In this document: piece by piece, positions 34,942 through 43,410 of the stretch
Position numbering within the stretch: the stretch's first letter is position 1
Layout: each line of letters starts with the position of its first letter
DNA from: Hyphomicrobiales bacterium
GTDB taxonomy: Bacteria > Pseudomonadota > Alphaproteobacteria > Rhizobiales > Beijerinckiaceae
Assembly (NCBI GenBank): GCA_930633495.1
Contig: CAKNFJ010000001.1
Coordinates: 1,857,001-1,921,000 of the forward strand
Direction of reading: 5' to 3'
DNA length: 64,000 nt
Position numbers and translations under genes: made by a program
The notes under the pieces: model-generated
What the model saw: the letters and a program-made list of their open reading frames with translations, nothing else
Database searches by the model: none
Told to the model about the DNA's origin: nothing

Positions 34942-35730
34942 ATGTGCCGCTTCCTCGCCTATTCCGGCGTCCCCGTCTTCCTCGAGGACTTCGTCGCCTC
35001 GCCCTGCCATTCGCTGATCCACCAGTCGCTCCATGCCGAGGAGGCCAAGACCGGCACCAATGGCGACGGCTTCGGCGTCGGCTGGTATGGCGAGCGGCCG
35101 GAACCCGGCCAGTATCGCGAGGTCCGGCCGGCCTGGTCCGACGAGAACCTGCTCTCGATCGCGCGTCAGGTGCGCTCGCATCTGTTCTTCGCGCATGTCC
35201 GGGCCGCGACCGGCACCGCGACCACGCGGGCGAACTGCCACCCCTTCGTCCATGACCGCTATCTCTTCATGCATAACGGCCAGATCGGCGGCTATGGCCT
35301 GATCCGCAGGCGGCTCGAAGCGCTGATCCCGGACGCGCTCTACGGCGTCCGGGCCGGCACGACCGATTCGGAGGCGCTTTTCCTGCTGGCGCTGGCCCAT
35401 ATGGCGGAGGGCATGGCGCCAGGCGACGCGCTCGGCGCCGCACTCTCCGACGCGCTTTCCTTGATGGAGCAGGCGGGTGTCCGCGAACCGCTGCGCTGCG
35501 CCGCCGCGCTTGCCGATGGCGAGACCATCCATGCGATCCGCTGGTCCTCGGACACGAAGCCGCCGAGCCTCTATGTCTGCGCGCGGCCGGACAGCGTCGT
35601 CGTCGCATCCGAGCCCGTCGATTCCGCCCGCGAGTGCTGGCAGGCCCTGCCTTGCAACACTCTGGTCACGGTGCAGGGCGGCGCGGTAACGTTCTCCCCC
35701 TTCGAGATCGCGCTGAAACAGGCCGCCTGA
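34942..35730 (+). CDS. Class II glutamine amidotransferase (YafJ/EgtC-like)
   Basis: 262-residue stand-alone Ntn-hydrolase of the glutaminase type. The catalytic cysteine is residue 2 (MCRFLAYSG), exposed after methionine removal. Other family patterns are NGDGFGVGWY, FFAHVRAATGT, NCHPFVHDRYLFMHNGQI and GTTDSEALF. The family includes EgtC, which trims a gamma-glutamyl intermediate in ergothioneine synthesis, but no egtB or egtD gene is adjacent, so that role is not supported here. The protein may act on another gamma-glutamyl compound. The gene is transcribed alone, between the divergent TRAP operon and the acetolactate-synthase-like gene. Confidence 0.85.
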   Translation: MCRFLAYSGVPVFLEDFVASPCHSLIHQSLHAEEAKTGTNGDGFGVGWYGERPEPGQYREVRPAWSDENLLSIARQVRSHLFFAHVRAATGTATTRANCHPFVHDRYLFMHNGQIGGYGLIRRRLEALIPDALYGVRAGTTDSEALFLLALAHMAEGMAPGDALGAALSDALSLMEQAGVREPLRCAAALADGETIHAIRWSSDTKPPSLYVCARPDSVVVASEPVDSARECWQALPCNTLVTVQGGAVTFSPFEIALKQAA

Positions 35731-35873
35731 GCCGGCATCGGCCTCCCCGCCTCAAGCCACGGCCGGGCAAGGCAGCCATGCGCCGCGCGCCCTGACACCT
35801 CCCCGGTTGCCTTCCTACGTCGAGAGCCTAGCCTTGCCGCTCAGCAAGGCGGCTTCCACGAAAGGCACGGGCG

Positions 35874-37529
35874 ATGAAGAAGGGTTCCGATCTTCTGGTC
35901 GAAGCGCTCGAGAACGAAGGCGTCGACCGCGTCTTCGGCGTTCCCGGCGAGGAAAATCTCGACGTCGTCGAGTCCCTGCGCAAATCGAAGATCGAACTGG
36001 TGCTGACGCGGCACGAGCAAGCCGCCGCCTTTATGGCCGCGACGCATGGCCGCCTCACCGGCCGCCCCGGCGTCTGCATCGCGACGCTCGGACCCGGCGC
36101 GCTCAATTTCTCGACCGGCGCGGCCTACGCCCATCTCGGCGCGATGCCGATGATCCTGCTCACCGGGCAGAAGGCGATCATGACCGCCAAGCAGGCGCGC
36201 TTCCAGATCGTCGACGTCGTCGCCTCGATGCGTCCGCTGACCAAGATGACGCGCCAGATCGTCAGCCCCGGCAGCATATCCTCCGTGGTGCGCGACGCCT
36301 TCCGCGTCGCGATGGAGGAGCGGCCCGGCCCGGTTCATCTCGAACTGCCCGAGGATATCGCGGCCGAGGAGATCGAGGACATTCCGCTGATCCCGGTGCA
36401 TCCGCTCGACCGGCCGGTCGCGCCTGCGGCGCCGCTCGACCGGGCTGCCGACATGATCCTCGCCGCGAAGCGCCCGCTGCTGATGATCGGCGCCGCCGGC
36501 AACCGGCCGCGGCTGGTCGAGCCGCTCTCGGCCGCGGTCCGCCGCATCGGCCTGCCCTTCTTCAACACGCAGATGGGCAAGGGCGCCGTCACCGGCGGCT
36601 CCAACCTCTATCTCGGCACCGCCGCGCTCTCCGAGGGCGACTATGTCCATGAGGCGGTGGCAGCGGCCGACCTGATCGTCGCGGTCGGCCACGATACGAT
36701 CGAGAAGCCGCCCTTCCTGATGCGCAATGCCGGCGGGCCGAAGGTGATCCATCTCGGCTTCCAGTCGGCCAATGTCGAGCAGGTCTATCACCCGGATGCC
36801 GAGGTGATCGGCGATATCGGCGCAACGATGACGGGGCTCGCCGACCGGCTGGAAGGCAAGTTGCCCGAACAGAAGCAGACGCTGGAACTGCGCCAGAAGA
36901 TCCTGGCCAAGATCAATGCCCGCGCCGAGGAGGACCGCTTCCCGGTGACGCCGCAGCGGCTCGTCCATGACGTGCGCGCGGTGATGCCGGAGGACGGCAT
37001 GGTCTGCCTCGACAACGGCATGTACAAGATCTGGTTCGCGCGGAACTACCGCACCCATGTCGCCAACACGCTGCTGCTCGACAATGCGCTGGCGACCATG
37101 GGGGCCGGCCTGCCCTCGGCGATGATGGCGGCGATGCTGCACCCCGAACGGCGCGTCATGGCCGTCTGCGGCGATGGCGGCTTCATGATGAACTCGCAGG
37201 AGATGGAGACGGCGGTCCGGCTCGGCCTCAACCTCGTCGTGCTCGTCCTCAATGACGGCGCTTATGGCATGATCCGCTGGAAGCAGGCCGTCGACCAGTT
37301 CCCGGATTACGGCATGACCTTCGGCAATCCCGATTTCGTCGCCTATGCCAGGGCCTATGGCGCCAAGGGCTCGCGCGTGACCTCGGCCGAGGCGCTGGTG
37401 CCGACGCTGGAAGCCGCCTTCAAGGGCGGCGGCGTCCACCTCGTCGATTGCCCGATCGATTATTCCGAGAACACCCGCGTTCTCGTCGAGGAACTCAGGA
37501 ACAAGGTGCCGGACGTCGATCTGGCTTAA
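35874..37529 (+). CDS. Thiamine-diphosphate enzyme, acetolactate synthase large-subunit-like
   Basis: 551 residues with the three ThDP-enzyme domains. The cofactor-activating glutamate is Glu48 in LTRHEQAAAFMA; the middle domain is near 190-330; the ThDP/Mg motif GDGGFMMNSQEMETAVRLGLNLVVLVLNDGAYGM lies in the C-terminal domain. It resembles AlsS-type acetolactate synthases. No regulatory small subunit (IlvN/IlvH) is adjacent, so a catabolic or another 2-oxoacid reaction is more likely than branched-chain amino-acid synthesis. An aldehyde dehydrogenase follows on the same strand after a family-A palindrome, suggesting that the enzyme makes or uses an aldehyde or acyloin. The exact reaction is not clear. 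Confidence 0.85.
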   Translation: MKKGSDLLVEALENEGVDRVFGVPGEENLDVVESLRKSKIELVLTRHEQAAAFMAATHGRLTGRPGVCIATLGPGALNFSTGAAYAHLGAMPMILLTGQKAIMTAKQARFQIVDVVASMRPLTKMTRQIVSPGSISSVVRDAFRVAMEERPGPVHLELPEDIAAEEIEDIPLIPVHPLDRPVAPAAPLDRAADMILAAKRPLLMIGAAGNRPRLVEPLSAAVRRIGLPFFNTQMGKGAVTGGSNLYLGTAALSEGDYVHEAVAAADLIVAVGHDTIEKPPFLMRNAGGPKVIHLGFQSANVEQVYHPDAEVIGDIGATMTGLADRLEGKLPEQKQTLELRQKILAKINARAEEDRFPVTPQRLVHDVRAVMPEDGMVCLDNGMYKIWFARNYRTHVANTLLLDNALATMGAGLPSAMMAAMLHPERRVMAVCGDGGFMMNSQEMETAVRLGLNLVVLVLNDGAYGMIRWKQAVDQFPDYGMTFGNPDFVAYARAYGAKGSRVTSAEALVPTLEAAFKGGGVHLVDCPIDYSENTRVLVEELRNKVPDVDLA

Positions 37530-37545
37530 CGGCCGCCACCATCGA

Positions 37546-37667
37546 AGCCCTCATCCTGAGGAGCAAGCGCAGCTTGCGTCTCGAAGGATGCTCCAGATGT
37601 CTCCGAGCCTCCTGAAACATCCTTCGAGACGCCATTCCCGAGGGCATGGCTCCTCAGGATGAGGGCT
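37546..37667. repeat. Dispersed palindromic repeat, family A, copy 2
   Basis: Same element as at 1992-2108: AGCCCTCATCCTGAGGAGC at the left and GGCTCCTCAGGATGAGGGCT at the right, with inner GCGTCTCGAAGGATG and CATCCTTCGAGACGC. The centre differs from copy 1. It lies between the ThDP-enzyme stop and the aldehyde dehydrogenase start, about 30 bases from that gene's ribosome-binding site, so it may cut or stabilise the shared transcript. Confidence 0.85.
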
Positions 37668-37699
37668 CGGAAGCGTCGATGTCCAAAGGAGACAAGATC

Positions 37700-39082
37700 A
37701 TGCTCCAGGTTGTTCAGGCCTATGACCGCGCGCCGATCACCGAGATCGAGACCGACGACGAAGCCGCGCTCGAACGCAAGCTGCAGGCGGCGCAGGCCGT
37801 ATTCAAGGATCGCGACAACTGGCTGAAGCCGCATCAGCGCATCGCGATCCTGCGCAAGCTCGCCGGCCTGCTCGAAGCGAGGCGCGACCATTTCGCCATG
37901 CAGGTCGCGCGCGAGGGCGGCAAGCCGCTGCCGGACGCCATCGTCGAGGCCAACCGGGCGGTCGACGGCGTCTATAACGCAGCCGAGGAGCTCAGGAACT
38001 TCGCCGGGCGCGAGATCCCGATGGGGCTTTCGGCGGCGGCGGCCGATCGCTGGGCCTTCACCACCAAGGAGCCGATCGGCATCGTCGCGGCGATCTCGGC
38101 CTTCAACCACCCGCTCAACCTGATCGTACACCAGGTCGCGCCGGCGATCGCTGTGGGCTGCCCCGTCATCGTCAAGCCGGCCGGCACGACGCCACTCTCC
38201 TGCCTCGACTTCGTCAAGCTGGTGCATGAGGCAGGGCTGCCGGAGGCCTGGTGCCAGAGCTTCGTGCCGACCGAGACCGCGCTGGCCGAGAAACTCGCCA
38301 CCGATCCGCGGATCGCCTTCCTGAGCTTCATCGGCTCGGCCAAGGTCGGCTGGTACCTGCATTCCAAGCTCGCCCATGGCGCCCGCTCGGCGCTGGAACA
38401 TGGCGGCGTCGCACCGGCTATCGTCGACAGGAGCGCCGATCTCGACGGGATCATCGAGCCGATCGTGAAGGGCGGCTACTACCATGCGGGCCAAGTCTGC
38501 GTGTCGACGCAGCGCATCTATGTCCATGACGCGATCATCAACGACTTCACCGAGCGGCTGGTCGCCCGGGTGAAGAAGCTGCGCACCGGCGATCCCACGC
38601 TGGCGGACACCGAGGTCGGCCCGCTGATCATCCCGAAGGAGGCCGACCGCGTCGCATCCTGGATCGACGAGGCGGTGAAGGGTGGCGCAAGGCTCGCCAC
38701 CGGCGGCAGGCGCCTGTCGGAAACGACGCTGGAACCGACCGTGCTGATCGACCCCGATCCGGAAGCCCGTATTTCCAGCGAGGAGGTGTTCGGCCCGGTC
38801 GTCGCGATCTATCGCTACAGCAAGCTCGACGACGCGATCGCGCGGGCGAATTCGCTGCCCGTCGCCTTCCAGGCCAGCATCTTCGCGCAGGATATCGACG
38901 TGGCGATGCGGGCGGCGAACCGGCTCGATGCCTCGGCGGTGATGGTCAACGATCCTACCACCTTCCGCACCGATTGGATGCCCTTCGCCGGCCGGCGCGT
39001 CTCGGGCTATGGCACCGGCGGCATTCCCTACAGCATGCGCGACATGACGCAGGAGAAGATGATCCTGCTGAAGCGGCGCTGA
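37700..39082 (+). CDS. Aldehyde dehydrogenase family protein
   Basis: 460-residue NAD(P)-dependent dehydrogenase. It shows the cofactor region ISAFNHPLNLIVHQVAPAIAVGCPVIVKPAG, a glycine loop in FLSFIGSAKVGWYL, LEHGGVAPAIV in place of the usual ELGGK (glutamate and lysine altered: LEHGG), and the catalytic cysteine in YYHAGQVCVSTQRIYV. The ATG at 37700 follows AAGGAG and is preferred to the ATG at 37679 lying next to the repeat. With the upstream ThDP enzyme it may form a short pathway that oxidises an aldehyde product. A GC-rich cruciform without a T-run follows the gene at about 39085-39120. Confidence 0.85.
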   Translation: MLQVVQAYDRAPITEIETDDEAALERKLQAAQAVFKDRDNWLKPHQRIAILRKLAGLLEARRDHFAMQVAREGGKPLPDAIVEANRAVDGVYNAAEELRNFAGREIPMGLSAAAADRWAFTTKEPIGIVAAISAFNHPLNLIVHQVAPAIAVGCPVIVKPAGTTPLSCLDFVKLVHEAGLPEAWCQSFVPTETALAEKLATDPRIAFLSFIGSAKVGWYLHSKLAHGARSALEHGGVAPAIVDRSADLDGIIEPIVKGGYYHAGQVCVSTQRIYVHDAIINDFTERLVARVKKLRTGDPTLADTEVGPLIIPKEADRVASWIDEAVKGGARLATGGRRLSETTLEPTVLIDPDPEARISSEEVFGPVVAIYRYSKLDDAIARANSLPVAFQASIFAQDIDVAMRAANRLDASAVMVNDPTTFRTDWMPFAGRRVSGYGTGGIPYSMRDMTQEKMILLKRR

Positions 39083-39206
39083 GCGCGCGGCGCGATGGAG
39101 CGTGACGCTTCGCCGCGCCGGAGCTCCGATCTGCAACGCCCTCGGCGCCCGCCCAAGAAAAAGCGCCCGACCACGCGGCTTTTCGCAAGTATCCGGCACG
39201 CTCTCA

Positions 39207-39231
39207 TCAGTTTACGGCAATTCTAAACTGA
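39207..39231. promoter_or_regulatory. Irr-box (ICE)-like palindrome upstream of the efe operon
   Basis: TCAGTTTA (39207-39214), nine bases, TAAACTGA (39224-39231): perfect eight-base arms. Inside is TTTACGGCAATTCTAAA (39211-39227), whose right half TTCTAAA is identical to the half-site of the iron control element bound by Irr in Rhizobiales (TTTAGAA-N3-TTCTAAA); the left half matches at TTTA. It lies about 100 bases ahead of the iron permease gene. Confidence 0.55.
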
Positions 39232-39326
39232 CAGGATTTGATTGACCCTCGCTCCGGGTCTGCCTAGGCACTGGCTGTCTGCGCCGCGAATAGCTGATCG
39301 CGACGCGCAACCGGGGCGGGTTCGCC

Positions 39327-41162
39327 GTGATCGTACCGTTTCTCATCATGCTTCGCGAAGGCATCGAGGCCGCGCTGATCGTCGGCATCGTCGCGAGCTA
39401 TCTGGTCAGGACCGGACGGCGCGAATGGCTTCCGGCGCTCTGGGTCGGCGTCGGGCTCGCCTGCGCGGCGAGCCTTGCGGCCGGCGCGGCGCTCGACATC
39501 ATCGTCGGGGAACTGCCGCAACGCGGGCAGGAACTGTTCGAGGCCGTCATCGGCCTCGTTGCCGCGGCGATGCTGACTTCGATGGTGTTCTGGATGCGCA
39601 AGGCGGCACGCTCGATCAAGGGCGAGTTGCAGGCCGGTGTTGATGCGGCGCTGACGGGCGAGCATCAGGGGCTGGCGCTGGTCGGCCTCGCCTTCCTCGC
39701 CGTGGTGCGCGAGGGGCTGGAATCGGTCTTCTTCCTGCTCGCCATCTTCCAGCAGAACGGCGGCTGGGGTCCGGCGCTCGGCGCCGGGCTCGGCCTCCTG
39801 CTCGCTGCGGGCGCCGGCTACGCCATCTATGCGCTCGGCGTGAAGCTCAATCTGCGCGCCTTCTTCCGCTGGACCGGCATCCTCATCCTGTTCGTCGCGG
39901 CCGGGCTCGTCGCCAATGCCGTGCGCTCGCTGCACGAAGCCGGGCTGTGGAACCATCTGCAGCAGAATGTCTACGATCTCGGCACGACATTGCCGGCCGA
40001 CAGCGCGCCCGGCGCCATTCTTTCCGGCTTTTTCGGCTATCAGGAGCGGGCGGCGCTCGGCGAAGTCATCGCCTATTTCGCGTTCCTGATCCCCACCCTC
40101 TTCCTGTTCCTTAAGGGCGGGCGTCAGGAGCAGGCGGCAACGGCAGGACCTCGCCCCGAAACCCGGCGCTCGCCGCGCCTGAAACTGGCCGGCGCGGGCA
40201 CGGCGCTACTGGTTTTCATCGGCATCGGCGCCTTCATCTATGCGGCGGGCCCGGGCAGCCGGAAATCCGCGCTGGCCGGCGCGACCGACATCGCCATCGC
40301 GATCACCGACCGGAGCTGCGAGCCCGCGACGCTGACCATTCCCGCCGGCAAGGCGAGCTTCCTCGTGACCAATCGCGGCGAACGCGTCCTCGAATGGGAA
40401 ATCCTCGACGGCGTGATGGTGCTGGAGGAACGCGAAAACATCGCGCCCGGCCAATCGCGGCGGCTGACCACGCAGCTTCACCCCGGCGAATACGCGATCA
40501 CCTGCGGCCTGCTCAGCGCCCCACGCGGCCGGCTGATCGTGCAGGCATCGGCGACGCAACCGCGCCCTGCCCTGACGCTCATGGACATGGTCGGCCCCGC
40601 TGCCGAATACCGCGCCTTCCTCAGCGAGCGCATGACGGCCCTCGGAACGGCCATCGATGCTCTGGAGCAGGCACGGGGAGCGGGCGATGCGCAGGCCGCG
40701 GACAAGGCACGCCACGACGCGACCGTGCTGCTGCCCGCCTTGCGCCCGGCAATAGCGGGCGACGCCGAGCTCGAAGCCCTTTTCGGCAAGATGCAGGTCG
40801 CCCTCACCGACGATGCGCCGGCAGCCGGCACCGAGATCAAGCTCGCGGCCGAAACCTTCCGCGCCGCGCTCGCCCAGCGCACCGTCCTGCCGGACGGGAT
40901 GCTGTCCGGCGCCATCGCCCTGCTGTCCTCCCCGGACGGCGAGCCCGTCTCCCCCGAGGACATTGCCGCCGCGAGCGGCATCGCCCGGCTGCTCCTGCCC
41001 TTGACTGCGCGGGTCGACCCCGATCTGGCGGCGCGGACCAGAGCCGTCCTCGTGACGCTGCCCAACGATGCCAAGCCGGGCGGAGCGCTCCGCGTGCTGG
41101 CCGAAGACCTCTCGGCCATGCGCAAGGCGCTCGCTTTGCCCGAAGTGGAGCGCAGATCATGA
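39327..41162 (+). CDS. efeU: FTR1/EfeU iron permease fused to an EfeO-type cupredoxin domain
   Basis: 611 residues. Residues 1-265 form the seven-helix FTR1 permease with the two iron-passing motifs REGIE (10-14) and REGLE (128-132). After a further helix (about 287-307) comes a cupredoxin domain (about 320-407) matching the N-terminus of E. coli EfeO: CEPATLTIPAGKASFLV, EWEILDGVMVLEERENIAPGQ and YAITCGLLSAPRG (Cys331, Cys393). Residues 415-611 are helical and of unknown type. Translation starts at GTG 39327 (MIVPFLIMLREG matches the family). EfeU takes up iron handled by EfeO/EfeB. The stop overlaps the efeB start as ATGA; the operon is efeU-efeB-efeM. Confidence 0.88.
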   Translation: MIVPFLIMLREGIEAALIVGIVASYLVRTGRREWLPALWVGVGLACAASLAAGAALDIIVGELPQRGQELFEAVIGLVAAAMLTSMVFWMRKAARSIKGELQAGVDAALTGEHQGLALVGLAFLAVVREGLESVFFLLAIFQQNGGWGPALGAGLGLLLAAGAGYAIYALGVKLNLRAFFRWTGILILFVAAGLVANAVRSLHEAGLWNHLQQNVYDLGTTLPADSAPGAILSGFFGYQERAALGEVIAYFAFLIPTLFLFLKGGRQEQAATAGPRPETRRSPRLKLAGAGTALLVFIGIGAFIYAAGPGSRKSALAGATDIAIAITDRSCEPATLTIPAGKASFLVTNRGERVLEWEILDGVMVLEERENIAPGQSRRLTTQLHPGEYAITCGLLSAPRGRLIVQASATQPRPALTLMDMVGPAAEYRAFLSERMTALGTAIDALEQARGAGDAQAADKARHDATVLLPALRPAIAGDAELEALFGKMQVALTDDAPAAGTEIKLAAETFRAALAQRTVLPDGMLSGAIALLSSPDGEPVSPEDIAAASGIARLLLPLTARVDPDLAARTRAVLVTLPNDAKPGGALRVLAEDLSAMRKALALPEVERRS

Positions 41163-42478
41163 CTCAGGTTGGTAAGACCTTCACACCCTCGCGCCGGGCG
41201 TTCCTCACCAGCGGCGCGGCAATTCTCGGCAGTGCCTCGCTGGCACAGGCGGCGACCGAGCCGGCGCAGAACCCCGCGGCGGCGCCCGAGAGCGACACGA
41301 CCGCCCAGCGCCAGCCCTTTCACGGCATCCACCAGCCCGGCATCGTCACGCCGCGCCCGGCCACCGGCCTCGTCGCCGCTTTCGACGTCACCGCAACCTC
41401 GCTCGACGAACTCGACCGGCTGTTACGGCTGCTGAGCGAGCGCATCGCCTTCCTGATGCAAGGCGGCCCGGCCCCCACCGCCGATCCGGGCTTCCCGCCG
41501 CCGGACAGCGGCATCCTCGGCCCGGTCATCGCGCCGGACAATCTGACCGTCACCGTCGCGCTCGGCGCCTCGCTCTTCGACGAGCGCTTCGGCCTCGCCC
41601 CGCTCAAGCCGAAGCATCTGCAGCGGATGAAGCGCTTCCGCAACGACGCGCTCGACGGCGCGATCTGCCATGGCGACCTGCTGCTGCAGTTCTGCGCCAA
41701 CACCGCCGACACCAATATCCACGCACTTCGCGACATACTGAAGAACGCGCCGGACCTGCTCCTGCTGCGCTGGAAGCAGGAGGGCACCGTGCCGGTGCTC
41801 AAGCCCAGGCAAGGCGAGCCGGCGGAGAGCGCCCGCAACCTGCTCGGCTTCCGCGACGGCACCGCCAACCCCGACGCTGCCGACACCGCGCTGATGGACC
41901 ATCTCGTCTGGGTCCAGCCTGGCTCTGGCGAGCCGGAATGGGCCGCCAACGGCAGCTACCAGGTGGTCAGGATCATCCGGAACTTCGTCGAGCGCTGGGA
42001 CCGCACGCCGCTCGGCGAGCAGGAGGCGATCATGGGCCGCGAGAAGGCCAGCGGCGCGCCCTTCGGCGGCAAGCGCGAATACGACGAGCCCGTCTATGCC
42101 GACGATCCCGAAGGCAAGCGCACGAAGCTCGACGCCCATATCCGGCTCGCCAATCCGCGCCGGCCGGAGACGGAAGGCAGCCGGATGCTGCGCCGGCCGT
42201 TCAACTATTCCAACGGCGTCACCCGCGCCGGGCAGCTCGACATGGGGCTGCTCTTCATCTGCTTCCAGCAGGATCTCGAGCGCAGCTTCATCGCCGTGCA
42301 GCAGCGGCTCGATGGCGAACCGCTGGAGGAATACATCAAGCCGGTCGGCGGCGGCTATTTCTTCGCCCTGCCCGGCGTGCCCGATGCCGGCAGCCATCTC
42401 GGCGCCGGCCTGATCAAGGCAGCGCGCAGGATCGTTCCCGCCGCAGCTTCGACTTCCCCCCGCAAGACAGGAGACTGA
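41159..42478 (+). CDS. efeB: Deferrochelatase/DyP-type peroxidase EfeB
   Basis: 439-residue heme peroxidase exported by the Tat path (twin arginine in [13 protein letters not shown], residues 11-23, and a cleavage-like AQAATE). The DyP family motif GFRDGTANP and the region [25 protein letters not shown] are present. EfeB helps to oxidise or release iron, including from heme, for the EfeU permease in the periplasm. The ATG overlaps the efeU stop, and efeM begins one base after its stop, so the three proteins are made together. The domain set (permease-cupredoxin, peroxidase, EfeM) differs from the E. coli EfeU-O-B order. Confidence 0.93.
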   Translation: MTQVGKTFTPSRRAFLTSGAAILGSASLAQAATEPAQNPAAAPESDTTAQRQPFHGIHQPGIVTPRPATGLVAAFDVTATSLDELDRLLRLLSERIAFLMQGGPAPTADPGFPPPDSGILGPVIAPDNLTVTVALGASLFDERFGLAPLKPKHLQRMKRFRNDALDGAICHGDLLLQFCANTADTNIHALRDILKNAPDLLLLRWKQEGTVPVLKPRQGEPAESARNLLGFRDGTANPDAADTALMDHLVWVQPGSGEPEWAANGSYQVVRIIRNFVERWDRTPLGEQEAIMGREKASGAPFGGKREYDEPVYADDPEGKRTKLDAHIRLANPRRPETEGSRMLRRPFNYSNGVTRAGQLDMGLLFICFQQDLERSFIAVQQRLDGEPLEEYIKPVGGGYFFALPGVPDAGSHLGAGLIKAARRIVPAAASTSPRKTGD

Positions 42479-42479
42479 T

Positions 42480-43304
42480 ATGAGCTTGCGCTTCGCATGG
42501 CTGGCCGGGGCCGGCCTGTTTGCCGTCGTCACGGCGGCACCGGCCTTCGCCGCCTCCCCACTCGACCTCGTGGCACCGGTTTCCGAATACAAGCTCTACG
42601 TCTCGCAGGGCGTCGACCAGCTGGTGAAGGACACCAAGGCCTTCACCGATGCGGTCAAGGCCGGCGACATCGCAAAGTCCAAGGCGCTCTATGCGCCGAC
42701 CCGCGTCTCCTACGAGAAGATCGAGCCGGTCGCGGAACTGTTCAGCGACCTCGACGGCAAGATCGACTCGCGCGCCGACGACCATGAGAAGAAGGAGGAG
42801 GACCCGGAGTTCACCGGCTTCCACCGCATCGAATACGGTCTCTTCGCCAGGAACAGCACCGAGGGCCTTGGCCCCTTCGCCGACAGGCTGATGGCCGACG
42901 TCACCGAGCTGCAGGGCCGCATCAAGGATCTGACGATCCCGCCGGACAAGATGGTCGGCGGCGCGGCCGTCCTGATCGAGGAGGTCGCGGCGACCAAGAT
43001 CTCCGGCGAGGAAGATCGCTACAGCCACACCGATCTCTGGGACTTCCAGGCCAATGTCGACGGCGCCAAGAAGATCGTCGACCTGCTGCGACCGCTGGTC
43101 GTCAAGGAGGACAAGGCGCTGGCGGCCAAGATCGATGCGAATTTCGCGACCGTCGACAAGACGCTGGCCAAGTACAAGCTGAAGGATGGCGGCTTCGAGA
43201 CCTATGACAAGCTGAGCGAGGCCGACCGCAAGGCGCTCGCCGCGATGATCACCACGCTCGCGGAGGATCTTTCCAAGCTGCGCGGCGTGCTCGGCCTGGG
43301 CTGA
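42480..43304 (+). CDS. efeM: EfeM/EfeO family iron-uptake lipoprotein-like periplasmic protein (M75 domain)
   Basis: 274 residues with an N-terminal signal peptide ([24 protein letters not shown]) and an M75/imelysin-type all-helical domain: [20 protein letters not shown], a metal-site pattern [10 protein letters not shown] (HxxE) and [26 protein letters not shown]. It lacks the cupredoxin part found in full EfeO; that domain is attached to the permease in this operon. It probably binds ferric or ferrous iron in the periplasm and passes it to EfeU. A perfect 10-base inverted repeat lies between its stop and the arginase gene. Confidence 0.88.
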   Translation: MSLRFAWLAGAGLFAVVTAAPAFAASPLDLVAPVSEYKLYVSQGVDQLVKDTKAFTDAVKAGDIAKSKALYAPTRVSYEKIEPVAELFSDLDGKIDSRADDHEKKEEDPEFTGFHRIEYGLFARNSTEGLGPFADRLMADVTELQGRIKDLTIPPDKMVGGAAVLIEEVAATKISGEEDRYSHTDLWDFQANVDGAKKIVDLLRPLVVKEDKALAAKIDANFATVDKTLAKYKLKDGGFETYDKLSEADRKALAAMITTLAEDLSKLRGVLGLG

Positions 43305-43345
43305 CACAGAACGGTCACGCGAGCACGGCACTCGACAGGCGGAAG

Positions 43346-43371
43346 CCGATGCGCCATGGACGGCGCATCGG
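43346..43371. repeat. Inverted repeat between efeM and arginase
   Basis: CCGATGCGCC (43346-43355), loop of six, GGCGCATCGG (43362-43371). There is no T-run, so it is not a standard intrinsic terminator; it could be an operator or a transcript-end hairpin. Confidence 0.4.
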
Positions 43372-43410
43372 CGACAGACGCCCCTTCGCAGACATGGACA
43401 GCCTGCCCTC

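Noticed and set aside
34942..35730. Ergothioneine gene egtC
   Set aside because: Family resemblance only; no egtB or egtD neighbours, so the specific role is not claimed.
35874..37529. Sulfoacetaldehyde acetyltransferase (xsc) or glyoxylate carboligase
   Set aside because: No taurine or glyoxylate genes are nearby, and the sequence pattern is that of acetolactate-synthase-like enzymes; not specific enough for those names.
39083..39130. GC-rich hairpin after the aldehyde dehydrogenase as an intrinsic terminator
   Set aside because: The stem is present but no T-run follows on the plus strand, so it is not listed as a terminator.
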